64,000 nucleotides of DNA from Diphasiastrum complanatum (taxonomy: Eukaryota; Streptophyta; Lycopodiopsida; Lycopodiales; Lycopodiaceae): contig CM055101.1 of the NCBI GenBank assembly GCA_029204225.1, forward strand, positions 42,866,927 to 42,930,926. Reading direction: 5' to 3'. Made by a program: the position numbers and the translations under genes. This document shows, piece after piece, positions 1 to 12,392 of this stretch; positions within the stretch are counted from its first letter, which is position 1; each line of letters starts with the position of its first letter. Under the pieces are notes generated by a model. That model did no database searches. It saw nothing but the letters and a program-made list of their open reading frames with translations, and was not told where the DNA came from.

Positions 1-496
1 ACCCTGGACTGGCACACATGATACTTGGCATATTTTCCAGATGGCAGCAACTATGAGGAGATGCAGAAGTTTCAGTGAAGCTGTCCAATTGCATTTGAAA
101 TTGAATTAAGGATGGCTAAAATCACACATTTCAAAAAATTATTTCTAGGGTTTGACGTAAAAGTTGTCTTAATCAACATCCTTGCCAAAGGACCGATCTG
201 GGCAGAGGATTCCTACCAGGAAAAAAATCTAGAACAATCCTGCCACTCGAAACTACTTCAAGCTGGCCACACGACAACCTTGTCAATATCTGACTTTTCA
301 CTCTGCAAGGCAATAAAGAAATAAAAGATCACAATGATACACGTAGACTCGTCATACTCAGGTAATGTGTTACACCTTTGGAAGCTTGAAGACTAAAACT
401 AGCAACTAGGTCAATTCTGAATAGAAGAACGAGGACATTGGGCCATTGATGTTATGATGATTTTGCAGCAAAAAAATTCTTTGATTTCCATCATAC

Positions 497-590
497 CTGG
501 TATGCTATAAATGCGACATTTGCTGCAATATCATCGGCTGTGAGAGCTGGAGCTTGAACACCCTTATGATTCCCAGCAGGACCTTCCCAC
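497..590 (-). CDS. SDR gene, exon 4
   Basis: Read in phase after exon 3 this gives WWEGPAGN, then ALTADDIAANVAFIAYQ, which matches the helix that follows the substrate loop in plant SDRs. The acceptor is TGTAG|GTGGG and the donor CCAG|GTATGA. It ends in phase 0. A following exon at 50-1 (LLPSGKYAKYHVCQSR) would be in phase but resembles no SDR C-terminus I know. Confidence 0.75.
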
Positions 591-3500
591 CTACACCAAA
601 AATCTCATCATTCAACACGGTCGACCTGTCAAACTCTAAGACTTTTTTACTTATGCATGTAAGAAGATCAATGGTCTCCTAATAACTCTGAGAAAGTAAT
701 AGGTGTATACTTCCTTTTGAAGCAAAACATCTTATGTGTAATTTTGATTCATCATCACTATGAGTAATCTAAATCAGGTTGATGAACAAAATTCTAGGTT
801 TCAATTCACACACTATAATGCATGGCATTTTACCAAAAGGTTTCTACAAGTCAGTGCCCAAGATTAAATGACTTCTTCTGGAACCTATTAACAAAAAGAA
901 ATCCAAAATTCATGTAAAATCTGCCTGCTGGACTTTCAATACGGTTGACAAATTGCTTTGCTACCTTCATTGAATCCCTTAGAAAGTATGGATACTCAGG
1001 TTTGGAGTTATGAACCTAAAACATACTTAAAAGAGCAATAAAAGCTATATACCATGGCGTTGCAATCACTCCAGGAAGAATAGTGGCAGCTTTAACACCT
1101 GTACCGCTGAGTTCAGCACGGAGGGACTCTACAAGACCCTGCACTGCAAACTTGCTTGCACAGTATACAGATTTCCCAGCAAAAGCTTGTACCCCGGCTA
1201 CACTGCTTATGACAATGATCTGACCTGATTTCCTTTCCTTAAGACCAAATCACAAACACAAACATGAAGAAGTGTCAGTTTTCAAAAAATTACTTAAAAC
1301 ATAATTTTTTCCCACAGCCTGCGATTGTCAAGATCTAGTGCATCAGCGCTTGGAAGAGACGGCATTAATGATGTCTCTGCAACTTTCCACTAAAGCCATA
1401 GCAGTGATCAATCTAAAAGTGCCTGATCACGATTTTCAAATTGAAGTATAGTCATCCTTTACAAGGAGGTATTGACCAACTACTTTGCCTTCTAGAAGAT
1501 TGACAAACAGCAACACAGCTAATGTCTTATTGAACGAGTGGTTACGTATTCTGCGACTTAAAGAGCAAATAACACATTCGCACTCGGGATTGACCTCCTC
1601 AAAAGGCCATTAATCTTTTACCTCTGTTATGTTGAAACAAGAACTAAACAAGCTGCAAGATGCCGCATGTTCTAAATATCTAACACCAATGTGATAGCAG
1701 CGTTTGAAATTCAAGGGCCATAAAACTTTATCATCATGTTGAGATAGAATACCAAAAAAGTAAAATAAGTATCACCACGAACACAGAAAAACTTGTGAAT
1801 AGTCTCAGAAATTGAAACCTTCATATGTGGAAGAATTTTCTTGAGCCAAAGGAAGACGCCTCGGACATTTGTGTTGAATACCAAGTCAAAGTTCTCTATC
1901 GACATATCCTCCAAAAGACCATGTCTACCAACACCGGCATTTAACACAGCAATGTCAATACCCCCTAATGCATGCAAGGCCTCTGAATAATGTCTTGCCA
2001 CATCATTCTCTTCCGAAACATCTCCAATTCCTTTCTGCACGACCTTCGCACCAGCTCCTATCAGTTTGAGAATATAGGAAGTTAGGAGGAGTATCGCAGC
2101 CTTGCAAATCGCAGCTAAGTAGTGATGTGTTGATCTCCCTTGACTACACTGATTAAGGACATATAAAATTGACAATTATAGACAATAATTCACAAAGAAA
2201 AACAAAGGGATTCATAGGTCATGAAAAGCTTTGCCTTTATGCTTTCAACATGCATTTCTTTGTACTCGTTTCCATCTTTTATTACTAAAAACATCTTTTA
2301 TTAATAAAAACAGGAAGTTCGTTAAGCATGGAAAGCATTTCAATCGTAAAGAGTAATAATACGAAACAAGCCAAGGATTTCATTTTAGAAAAATTTAGAA
2401 ATTATAAAATATTCGTTTTAATACCCAATCTATTTAAGAATGACACCTCAACTTCTAATAAATGTCACATTATGTTATCATTATCATGGAAAGATAAAAA
2501 ATTAAAAATAATATTAGGGTCTTCATAGAAGCTATTAATCAATTGTCATTATCAAGTTGATTCCATGGTCTCTATTTTTAGCTTTGTCACCATAGGTATG
2601 GTGGCTATTTGATATATGTTCACATGTACCGGGTTACTCAAGGTGATTTTGAGTATTAGAATGAGTTGTTTATTTTTATATTTTAAGTCTCTTAAAATGA
2701 ATTTTTTTTGTTTTATTTCTTTTTCAATGATTTATAAGTTTTGCATAGAATCAAAGGATTCTCCAAGAAGAACCTAGGCAATGCCATTAAGCTAAACAAT
2801 CAATTATTGATTGATGTCTAAATCATAGCCCTATATATATTATTTAGAGGCCCTTAGGGGACCCTTCTAGATATTAGGGCAACTTAGGGCTCTTGGGTCC
2901 CATAAAGACATGCTCCTAACTGGCCCAATACCTAAAGGTAGTAATAGCAAAAGGCTATTTCTAGTATATAACTACAAAGGCATGAGGACTAAACAATGAT
3001 GGTTCAAAAAATTCTAGATATAGCTATTCACTCAAATAATCTATTCCAAAAACATCAAGTCCCTTGTCTCTCAATGCCATGGAGGAAGTAATGCCCTGAC
3101 ACCATCCATTTCTTGACAAATGTGGAGTGGCGGCACCCTCTGCGAACCAAAGGGCTCATAACTATGCAACATGGAAGATTTAAGAATTGTGTTCTATAAT
3201 GCTTTCTAGCATTTTCACCTAAAGTACATATGTGAAAAGTCTTATTTGTCTTTCAAAAACACGTGCATGCCTGAGAGAACATGGTTGGACCTAAGGTGGT
3301 GTTGTTCGCAGAACAATGAGTCGAGCAGGAAAAGATAGATCAGAAGAGCTCCATAACAAAATTTTGGATCTGATTCTATCAATAATCCAATTAAAACGGT
3401 CTCTATTAGAAAGGGAGGCTCTCAAAGGAAAACCAAGATATCTGAAAATGATACCATGAGGAAGGACGCTGAGGCCTAAATCTTGGCAGTACCAGTCCGA

Positions 3501-4534
3501 AGGAACATCGTGGGAGAGAACAATGATATCAGGTTTTTGGCGATTAATCAAAGAGTCAGAGAAATCACATAAGCGAGCAAGCTCAATGAGGAGAAGGGAG
3601 GTAGAAAGGTAATGTAGCTCGATAATACATGTCAAATCATCAATAAAGAGTTGTGGGCCAAGCGGAACACCACGTAAAATGAAAGGACGAAAGGAGGGAG
3701 AGGAATTAAGCTTTTGAAGATGGAAAATAAGAGGTTCCGTAGCAAAAACAAAGAGGAAGGGAGAAAGAAGGTAACCTTGCATGATACATGAAGAGACCAG
3801 GAAAGAAGATGAAAGAACACCCTGGAAAAGGATGGAGGAGGCAAAAGCAAAAAGGGCTCTGATAAGCTTAGTGATATAGATAGGAAGCCCAAAAGAAGTG
3901 CAAGCAAGAAGATAATTCTAGCTAATGCGACTTTCTTTCATTCTAGCCAAGCATAAACATGAGCATAGTATATGAGTCTAGGATGGATATAGACTTGACT
4001 GGTGTTGCAAAGGTGATACTAACTGGTAGGCACCTCTATTCAAAACTAACATTATATGGTGGTGCCCACCAATGTAATTAATGCACCTTGAAAAAGACTA
4101 TTACATATCAAAAAAATTGATACAAGCAAAACTTAAAAATTAATATATCTCGTGGGTCAAAACTTGATACTAATATAAATATCCCCTAGGTCAAAACCAG
4201 CCTCATCAAGTATTGATGTAAGTATTGACTTAATTGATCCCCCAAAGGAAGAAAGAGACGGGGGTTGTTCCTAGTTCTATGATAGGTTTCTACTCACAAA
4301 TCAAGTATGATTTTTAATAGTATGATTGATATTTGGGTCTTATACATCTAAGCCAACAATAGTATAAACAAATTTTGCATCTCTAAATAATCTATTTCAG
4401 GCATTCCATGTTTTCATCTTCCCACACATGGTGACCTGGTGTATGTGCTTGAGATGGCTCACCCACCTACGTTTAGTTCTCTATGAACCCCCGGTTGATA
4501 ATACCAAGATGCATTCCCTATTTTTCAATAATTT

Positions 4535-4576
<42 letters not shown>

Positions 4577-7416
4577 TGAAACAAAATGTGTTTCAAAAAA
4601 CAAAAAGACACATTCTAAAACGGAACATGCTTATGTAAATATAATAATGGGGTACAATGATCAAAATTGACATTCAACGTTAACTATCAAGACTAAATTT
4701 CTAAAGCTTAATAGAACAAAACCACAACCATGATAAAAAAAATCCTTCATTTTTGCAAATTCAATCAAGGGTGCTGGCTCAATTGGTTATTTTGACATCC
4801 AAAGTTTCTTTGGTCTCAAGTTCGAGCCTCCCCTTGGAAACCAAGAAGCATTTTTGCAAATTCAATATGGAGGTTCTACATATGCACAACTTCCTAGTTC
4901 CTAGTTGGGAGTTCCCATCAATCAAGAACACAACTAGAGTTTCTTCATAAAATATTTTACAATGAGAGCTTACAAAGGCTTACTTAATGAACTAAAAGTG
5001 ATTAATGATTAACTAAGTTTCTTAATAAAATATTTTACAAAGACATACTTAATAAAGTGGATGATTATGTGAGTTGCTTAAGATTAGGCATAAGGGCATG
5101 ATGTACGATTCTTTATTTAATTAATCATTTGTTTATGTATGTCATCTGCAACCATGCATCTTCCATTTTTATTTTGTAGCTTGTTATATAAATTGCATAC
5201 TTTAACTTTGAATAAATGGCTTGTGCATATGTTATGTCTCCACGTAGAGTGCAGGAAACGGCTCTTGCTCAATGCTTCTTCTTTGGCTGGAACAATGGAC
5301 AAAGCTTGATGAGCCTAGGCACTTGGTACCCACAATTTGTCGATGGAAAATGACCAATTGAGCAGGTTCAGCCTAAGAGTTACACATTCCCAGCTCTTTT
5401 GGAGATGGGTTTGCCAATGCTACAAACAATCATGTTTGTGACATAAGATTTGGACGATTTTCAAAAAATCACGCCTATATTGCTTAGGTTCTTACAGGAT
5501 AGGGTAATTCTCGTTTATATAAATCTTTCATATAACAAAAGATGTGGGTGCCAATTGATAGGCAACAATTTTCCATTTGCGCAAACACCCTGGTTTTTTT
5601 TTCGGTATTTTGGAGAGAATTATACAACATAAAACCCTCCCATATGAGCCCCGGACGTTACCCCTTGTAAACCCCATGGCTTCACGGAACAAACGGAACA
5701 ATTAGCAACCAAATTTTAACGCGAGCTCATTATGGACAACTCCTGTAATAGAACCACGGTGAAATAGGGTTTGCAAATTTTTTATGCCGTGGAAAGTCCC
5801 TGCTTCCACTGTACTTTTACAATCGTCACATTTCTTGCATTGGAGGATTTTTTTAAAACAAAACCAGCTATAACTAAATTGATCAACCGCTTAATTTTGT
5901 TATGGTAATAAAAGAACTTAACTATAGCTGTCATGATACGGTTATTCGTAAATATATGCTTCCAAGATCTTGTGGCTGCGACAATAACAAATCACTAATC
6001 TAGGCATCCGAGGACAAACATTTCATGTCCCGTAGATTTACATGGAACAAAAGCTATATTCACAAAAACCGGTTATATAGCCAAATTGATCAACAGCTTA
6101 AATTTGTCATTATTTTAACAGAACAGAAGTAGATTGGCACGCAATAAGAGCTATTAGGCTGGCTACGACAAAACCGGTTCGAGCCAAAGAAAAACAGCCG
6201 CTTAAATTTGTTAAAATCATGAAGGTACAGAAGCTTTAGCTGTCATAAATAGATGCATCCAGGATATTATGGCTGCCAAACACTAATCCAAGCATCTTGC
6301 TAATTACGAGATTTATGTCTGGTAAATTGGCATATAATAGAAGCTTTATGTACAAACTGGCTAGAACCAGATCGATCACCCGCTTAAAGTTGCCTTTATT
6401 TGAAAAGGAACAGAAGCTTTTGTCACGACATGGTTATTTGTAAGTATATATGCTTTCAGGATCTTATGGCTGCTTAATTAACAAATCACTAATTTAAACA
6501 TCCGTTTCGTGTCTGATATATTGGCATACAATAAAAGCTATTTCTTACCGACAACAAAGCCGGGTAGAGCCAAAATGATCAACCGCTTAAATTTGTTATT
6601 ATCGTAAAAGGACAGAAGTTGGCTGTCGTAAACAGATGTCCAGGATCTTATGGCTGCTTAATTAACAAATTACTAATCCAAGCATATTTCTACTTACAAA
6701 CGTTTCATGTCTGGTAAATTGGCATAAACTTAAAGCTGTTTCTTAGCTACAACATAACTCTGTAGAGCCAACATATTCAACCGCTTAACTTTGTTATTAT
6801 CGTAAAAGGACAGAACTGTGGCTGTCATAAACAGATGCTCCCAGGATCTTATGGCTCTCTAAAAAACAAATCACTAATCCAAGAATCTTGCTGATTACGA
6901 AAATTTCAAGATAAATTTCATGTCTGGTAATAGGGCCTAGAATAAAGGCTATATGTACAAAACTGGCTAAAGCCAGATTGATGAACGAATAATGCTTAAA
7001 TAACCACTCAATAATTAAACAAACGGTTTGCTATTTATGAACATTTCATAATCCGTAATTGCCATACGGTTGAAGCTATATAGCTCTGATATGTATTTGT
7101 TTGAAGATGCTTCCAGAATATCATGGCTGCTTCAATAACAATTACTAATCCAAGCATCTTGCTGATAACTCCAATGACAAACCACTAATCCAAACGTCTT
7201 GCTAGTTAGGAACATTTCATGTATGGTAAAATGGCAAACAGAAAAAGCACGAATGAGGCGGGAGTGTGATAGCAGACCAAGACAGATATCGGCCGTTTGC
7301 GAAAGCCTGGCTGCATCGCGCCCCGTAATGTAAAGCCCGTGTCCATCACCAGCAAATTTCAATGCAACTGCCTGTCCAACTCCGCTCGATGCTCCCGTCA
7401 CAAGAACTCGCTTCAT
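497..7416 (-). CDS. Classical short-chain dehydrogenase/reductase (SDR), 3'-incomplete gene
   Basis: NAD(P)-dependent oxidoreductase of the classical SDR family with a Rossmann fold; the substrate cannot be told from sequence. Four exons join in phase with GT-AG borders: 7416-7278, 2057-1819, 1237-1053 and 590-497, giving 219 codons. The product starts MKRVLVTGASSGVGQAVA, so the nucleotide-binding TGxxxGxG is at residues 7-14. It then carries a GDVS segment, NAGVG, the ISSVAGV strand with the catalytic Ser, and YCASK, the catalytic YxxxK. PG and TPW follow near the end of exon 3. No signal or transit peptide is visible, so a cytosolic enzyme is likely. About 250 residues is usual for the family, so a C-terminal exon is missing and should lie at or beyond position 1. 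Intron 1 is 5.2 kb and full of repeats. The reading frame and all key residues look intact, so I take this as a live gene. Confidence 0.85.
1053..1237 (-). CDS. SDR gene, exon 3 (Ser and YxxxK active site)
   Basis: The exon encodes SGQIIVISSVAGV with the catalytic serine, then SVYCASKFAVQG with the catalytic Tyr and Lys, then the ILPGVIATPW loop. The acceptor is CTTAAG|GAAAGG (AG at 1239-1238) and the donor is ATG|GTATAT (GT at 1052-1051). It is too short for an ATG-based ORF search because it has no early methionine. Confidence 0.82.
1819..2057 (-). CDS. SDR gene, exon 2 (NAG motif)
   Basis: The exon encodes the GDVS segment, the GGIDIAVLNAGVG core with the NAG motif, and the helix ending LKKILPHMK. 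The acceptor AG is at 2059-2058 and the donor GT at 1818-1817 (AAG|GTTTCA). Entry is in phase 2 and exit in phase 0, matching its neighbours. The open frame runs past both ends, but the extensions do not look like SDR protein. Confidence 0.82.
2058..3290. other. SDR intron 1, 3' part: nothing recognised
   Basis: AT-rich intron sequence. I see no protein-like ORF, no inverted termini and no RNA gene here. A short plus-strand ORF near 2328 has no family character. Confidence 0.5.
3291..3910 (-). mobile_element. LINE (non-LTR retrotransposon) reverse transcriptase fragment
   Basis: On the minus strand the ORF from 3782 carries a degenerate QGYLLSPFLFVFATEPL (the QGCPLSP motif), then FIDDL, the YADD-type catalytic box, and FRYLGFPL, the thumb motif of plant L1-like LINEs. 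An overlapping frame from 3907 continues the same domain upstream, so there is a frameshift near 3780. Only the palm and thumb part survives: both the upstream endonuclease and the zinc-knuckle end are missing. It is a dead insertion in intron 1 of the SDR gene, in the same orientation as the gene. Confidence 0.72.
3911..4537. other. SDR intron 1: nothing recognised
   Basis: AT-rich intron DNA between the LINE fragment and the (AT)n tract. I find no coding pattern or terminal repeats. Confidence 0.45.
4538..4573. repeat. (AT)n microsatellite
   Basis: About 18 uninterrupted AT units in SDR intron 1, followed by a T-run. Confidence 0.95.
4750..4866. repeat. 16 bp target-site duplication flanking the retroposon
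   Basis: Identical copies of TTTTTGCAAATTCAAT at 4750-4765 and 4851-4866 flank the tRNA-like insert directly. Confidence 0.8.
4766..4850 (+). mobile_element. tRNA-derived retroposon (short SINE or retro-tRNA pseudogene)
   Basis: The 85 bp insert has an A-box-like block, TGGCTCAATTGGTTA (4774-4788), and a B-box-like block, GGTCTCAAGTTCGAGCC (4812-4828), with spacing like a tRNA gene. It is bracketed by a perfect 16 bp direct repeat TTTTTGCAAATTCAAT at 4750-4765 and 4851-4866, which is the target-site duplication expected of LINE-driven retroposition. The tRNA cloverleaf is degenerate, so it is not a working tRNA gene. Confidence 0.7.
4867..5839. other. SDR intron 1: nothing recognised
   Basis: AT-rich intron sequence. 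A short stretch around 5245-5370 is open on the plus strand but matches no family I know. No RNA gene or terminal repeat seen. Confidence 0.4.
5840..7235. repeat. Diverged tandem array, ~200 bp period, in SDR intron 1
   Basis: A unit recurs about seven times. Anchor points are the phrase GCTTAAATTTG or close variants at about 5889, 6096, 6200, 6382, 6585, 6783 and 6993, giving spacings of about 207, 104, 182, 203, 198 and 210. A second phrase, ATCTTATGGCTGC, recurs at matching offsets (about 5970, 6257, 6460, 6645, 6845, 7117), as does ATTTCATGTCTGGTAAATTGG-like text. The 104 bp step marks one half-length unit. The array stops about 40 bp from the exon 1 donor. Confidence 0.75.
7278..7416 (-). 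CDS. SDR gene, exon 1
   Basis: This exon holds the start codon at 7416-7414 and the TGASSGVG dinucleotide-binding motif. The frame stays open further, but I end the exon at 7278 with donor GT at 7277-7276. That joins with the exon 2 acceptor to give ADICLGAGAKVV, the usual alpha-helix to beta-strand spacing of classical SDRs. The alternative donor GT 5 bases earlier (7282-7281) would create a stop at the junction. Confidence 0.82.
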
Positions 7417-8912
7417 CGCTCTCGATGGTCGTCGTCGTCTTCGTCTTCTTCTTTTATTATTCGACCTCCAGTTGTCAGATTTTTCTATTATAATTTTTCC
7501 TCACCCACAAATCAGACCTTAAATCATCCATTACAAATTATAAGCCTCAAGGCCCATGAGCCTCAAGGCCCTGCCCTTAAAGTACATGCCACCTTCTTCC
7601 ATTTCTAAAAGGCCCATTCAACGCTCGCCACATGTCTTCACGACCTGCTATAGCATATCTCAACTACTCGCAAACTAGGGCCATGTAGCACGTCTCGAGT
7701 AAAAAAATGGCCACTAGATGCTACCTCGCTGAATTTCTTAAGCCCATAAGTTTTCCGTAACGAGCAAATGTGGCTTGTTTTGCTTATTTTCATACTTCTT
7801 GAAAAGTAGAATGTGCGTACGCTAATGACATCATGACAAAGGAAAAAAGTAAGATGATTTTGTTTTTTAGAGACAGATTTCATTGTTTAGATGATGATTT
7901 TTGTTTCATAATGGTCTTCACAAAAATGCGAATGTGCTCATTATGCAATGGAAGTAATGACATTATGCGCAATAAGGACTCCTTATTGAGCAAAATATAC
8001 TCCTTTGTTAATATAGATTGCACAAAGCACCATCTTGTGGAAGCCTCGAGCTTCCCAAACACTCATAGATGCAAGGTCCCTCAACGTGACGTGTTGCAAA
8101 TATGTTGGTTGTTCAGGTTGGCACATTCTAATCCAATCCATAATCTCTCACATGGGACTGAACGTATATTTCAAACCATTGACAAACACCATCTTGCGAT
8201 TGGTGCAAGGGTTAACCCCTCACACAAACACCTAAGTGTCTTTAAGCAACTTTCATAGGCCAATGCTCACAATAAGCTTATAAATTGTTGAAACCATTTG
8301 TTGAAAATTGGCATTCCACCTCCTTGTTTGACATTTCATGAGTTTTAAACAACAAAAAATGCACTAGAATTAGTCATATATTTCAAATTTATAAGATTTA
8401 AACTAGTATTTAACCTCTTTCCTTCAAGTGCTTACAAGTTTTTTCTAGTGTTTGAAAGAAATTTAAGAGTGTATACACGGGTATCGAAGAAATTATTAGA
8501 TTGTATGTTGACCTATAACCATCTTTGAATAATTTTGGGTGGGGCCATGTTCTAAGGCCGTTTCACCCTAAAAGGACCGCTTTTTTGGGCGATTACCCAA
8601 GGGTGGAAGGACCGTGAAAGGCCACCTTCCCCATCATGAACATTGTTTTTTTCCCTTGTTGCAATAGAATTCTTTCAACATGCACCTTCCAAACAAAATG
8701 TGCATGTAAAAAAAGGTAAAATATTTTTACATGCACCTTCCGATGACTGAGAGGTGCCTTCAAAAACTAGTTCTTTTCCAAAAAAAAATCTAACAAATCT
8801 GATATCGATGAGTTGGTAGCAATTCCGTTGGAGAAAAATGAAATTTGATTTTACAATCCAAAAAGTACCTACCACGGTGTGAATGAATATGGGACGAGTG
8901 ACGTCATCTTCG
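7417..8912. other. Upstream of the SDR gene: putative promoter side, otherwise unrecognised
   Basis: This is the 5' side of the SDR gene. A GTC/TTC-rich trinucleotide stretch lies at 7425-7460, just before the start codon, and an AATTATAATAG TATA-like element (minus strand) lies near 7485-7500; both are weak. Several ORFs of 60-140 codons at 7.6-8.3 kb show no family motifs and I do not call them genes. Confidence 0.35.
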
Positions 8913-9035
8913 TTTTTTGTGCAAGGTGCATGCACTTTAAGCCTTGGTCCCCATCAACTACCTACCCTCTTGTACTTTGCACCTTTGCTTTTTTGCAAGG
9001 TGGATGGACTATAAGCCTCTGTCTCCATCAACAAC
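8913..9035. repeat. Imperfect direct duplication of a ~48 bp unit
   Basis: Unit 1 at 8913-8961 and unit 2 at 8989-9035 share TTTTTTG..CAAGGTG.ATG.ACT.TAAGCCT..GT..CCATCAAC.AC with scattered differences. Intergenic. Confidence 0.7.
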
Positions 9036-9112
9036 AAGTACTATTTTATAGGCTTGGACACAATCTTGCCATGTAATTCTTATTTTTTAATTTGAATATT
9101 AAAAGAGACGTT

Positions 9113-9285
9113 CATATCATATTCACATAGCTCTATACCTTTCTCATTGGGCATATCATATTCACATAGCTCTATACGTTTCTCATTGGGCTTCGAGTAC
9201 TTTCATATGGTCTTGAGAAGTTTACATAGCTCTATACCTTCCTCATTGGGCTTGGAGTACTTTCATATGGTCTTGAGAAGTTTAC
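9113..9285. repeat. Compound short tandem repeat (39 bp and 60 bp units)
   Basis: A 39 bp unit occurs at 9113-9151 and 9152-9190 with one difference. It is followed by a 60 bp unit (9191-9250) and a second, 3'-truncated copy (9251-9285), which share GAGTACTTTCATATGG. The phrase ACATAGCTCTATAC is common to both unit types, so the array grew by nested duplication. Confidence 0.85.
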
Positions 9286-10502
9286 TTGTCGTGTAGTCTA
9301 GGAACTCTATATGTCTATGGTTTTACCTCTAGTTGTTTTCTTTGGTTGATTCATACATCCAAATTTCATGGGATGACAACAACAAAAACCATAAAACAAA
9401 TAACGTAATAGAATATTTTGCATGCCCACCTTTTAAAAATGTTGACTTTTGCTCCACAGCCTTATCTTTTGATGATGCATCATTTCGTTCGATATCAAAG
9501 GCTCGTAGTTTTAAATTAAGGAGAAACTCAAGCATCTTGGAGTTTTGGTAATGTGGGAAGGAGTTGATCAAAGAACCTGCCGTAGGGTTAAGGAAACATT
9601 AATCACATGACTTAGCAAATATGAATGGTCACATCTATATAGAAACAATTTCAAATTTTTTTTTGATGAGCTTGCTCCTATGGTCATATAGGGATTTTGT
9701 AAGTTTACAACGATAAAAGTTGTCATGAAATTCATGTTAATGCACACCAACTCTAGAACATATCAACATTTTTAGTACTCATACGTGTTTAACATGAATG
9801 GCTCATATTTTTCATTTACTATGTACATGAAGAACATGTGTGTACAAGATTTTTTTATATTTCTGGTAGTCAAAGTATTGGTCAAAATGTGCAAGTGCAC
9901 ATTTTCAGTGTCAACAACCCAAATCGTTCATCATTTTACATTCTCGATTATGCAATGGTGTGCTACTAGAATTTCACCACAAGGAGGAGCATATTACTAT
10001 CGTAGCTAGAACTCATTAACAAACTTCAACCCATCTCTAGAACAGAAGAAGGTATATTTAATTATTGATGCTTGAACTAATTATCACATTTCAATCACTA
10101 TGTGATGATCTTGCTAAAACTTCACTATAACTAGAAACATATTATTGTGATTAGAGCACATAATCACACTTCGACCCACCTTCGAGATCAAGAACACAAA
10201 ATATGTTGCTGTAACTAGAGCGCATAACACATTTCAACCCATTTTTGTGATCAAGAAGATAAACTAGGCTTCACAAATGAATCCCATGATCATATGCTTT
10301 GAAAAACTTCATGTGATAAGCTCAAGATTTAAGAACCAACAATTAGCTTCTGAATGCAACAACAATCATTGCTCCAACAAAAGCAAACAACTAAGTATGA
10401 AACAACTTGTGAGCATTCGAAAACACTAACATTGGTCATCCCTAGCCTATGATAACTTCCTTGAAATCCAATTTTTTACAATTGTAGCCATTAGAATCAA
10501 AT

Positions 10503-10505
<3 letters not shown>
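9286..10505. other. Intergenic, nothing recognised
   Basis: AT-rich. Loosely repeated phrases around 'GTGATTAGAGCACATAATCACA' variants at 10.08-10.26 kb suggest decayed short repeats. No gene-like ORF. Confidence 0.4.

Positions 10506-10587
<82 letters not shown>
10506..10587. repeat. (GA)n microsatellite
   Basis: Forty-one uninterrupted GA units in intergenic DNA. Confidence 0.97.
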
Positions 10588-10589
<2 letters not shown>

Positions 10590-10914
10590 TTGGAATTTAT
10601 TTAATAAATATCTAGAAAGCTAATGTATAGTTTCCTTGTATAGTTTCTATTTACTTCAACAGTTTTTAAGATCTACATAATTACATTAAAATTTTGGCAA
10701 TCTACAAAATAACAAACAATTCAACACAGTTGAAAAATGCCAATTGGCATTTACTACATAAATACACATTTAAAAAAAAAAATTGGAAATAGCCTATTCG
10801 GCCTTGAAACACACCAATCAGCATTCCCACTTCTTCTAAAGACACTAATTTGCATTCCTATAACATCCTTTTGTCAATATACATCTTTTGGACACATCGA
10901 TCAACATTTAAAAG
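10588..10914. other. Left flank of element A, nothing recognised
   Basis: AT-rich 327 bp with a 14 bp palindrome ATGCCAATTGGCAT near 10737. It shows no continuation of the copia pol that abuts element A on the other side, so A did not simply land inside that copia copy. Confidence 0.4.
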
Positions 10915-11652
<738 letters not shown>

Positions 11653-11670
11653 GTATCCCCCCACCAAAAT
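11653..11670 (-). promoter_or_regulatory. Polypurine tract of element A
   Basis: On the element strand TTTTGGTGGGGGGATAC lies directly before the LTR start, the primer site for plus-strand DNA synthesis. Confidence 0.65.
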
Positions 11671-12392
11671 TGGTCGTCCCACGACACCTCGTGAGAGTCT
11701 TTATTTCAGGCTTTCGTTAGCCTCACGCTTTCAGCCTCTATAGTTTACTTGCATGCTGAAATTACAAAACCAAGAAACAAGAAAGGTAATCCACATCTGC
11801 ATTCCACAAACAAGAAAGTAAGCAAGAGATCTAACTACTCCACAAACACAAAAGGAAATCAGAACATGCTCATAGAAATTTCACTCAAGAAGATTGCCAT
11901 AAACAAGGAGCTTTACAATCATCAAGAACTCGTGGAAGATCTTCATTATTCACTCAAGAGCAATTGACAATACAATCATAGCTCCCTCACAAGAGAGAGG
12001 GGCCCTTAAATAAGCAAGAAGGCTGTCCATGTGGAGCCCAAGTGGCAATTCCACTAATTTGGAAAATACAAGTGGAATTTGCCCTTCCACTAGAGGTCAC
12101 CATCAAAAGGTGGCTCACTCTAAATTATTTAAGGGGGTCTACGCTTATTTACAATGCCTATGAAATATTACTAGTTCCTACATGGTCATTCCTTCTCTAG
12201 AATTCACCATGTAGGCTCACATGAATAATAACTGTCACCCTAGCTGGTAATCCTCGGCTCTCATGCTCGGCTCTTAGCTTCCTCTGCTCTCCTCCTTCTG
12301 AGACCTCCTCGGTCATGCATAAGAGATAATCTGTGTCTTCAGCTTGGCTCGGCATCTGGGGATTCCCTAGAATCTCCTAACATTATCCACCC
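11671..12392. other. Element A, noncoding region between extra ORF and LTR
   Basis: Begins with the CCCACGACACCT phrase shared with B at the same place. No conserved protein pattern. It is longer than the equivalent stretch of B, where the ORF almost reaches the LTR. Confidence 0.5.

Noticed and set aside
1-50. Possible fifth SDR exon (LLPSGKYAKYHVCQSR on the minus strand)
   Set aside because: It is in phase after exon 4 and follows an AG, but the text does not resemble any SDR C-terminus I know and the window ends there.
4766-4850. A functional tRNA gene
   Set aside because: Only the promoter-like boxes fit; the cloverleaf does not pair well and the target duplication shows a retroposed copy.
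7638-8258. Overlapping ORFs of 60-141 codons on both strands upstream of the SDR gene
   Set aside because: They overlap on opposite strands and frames, show no domain and have no splice partners; most likely chance.
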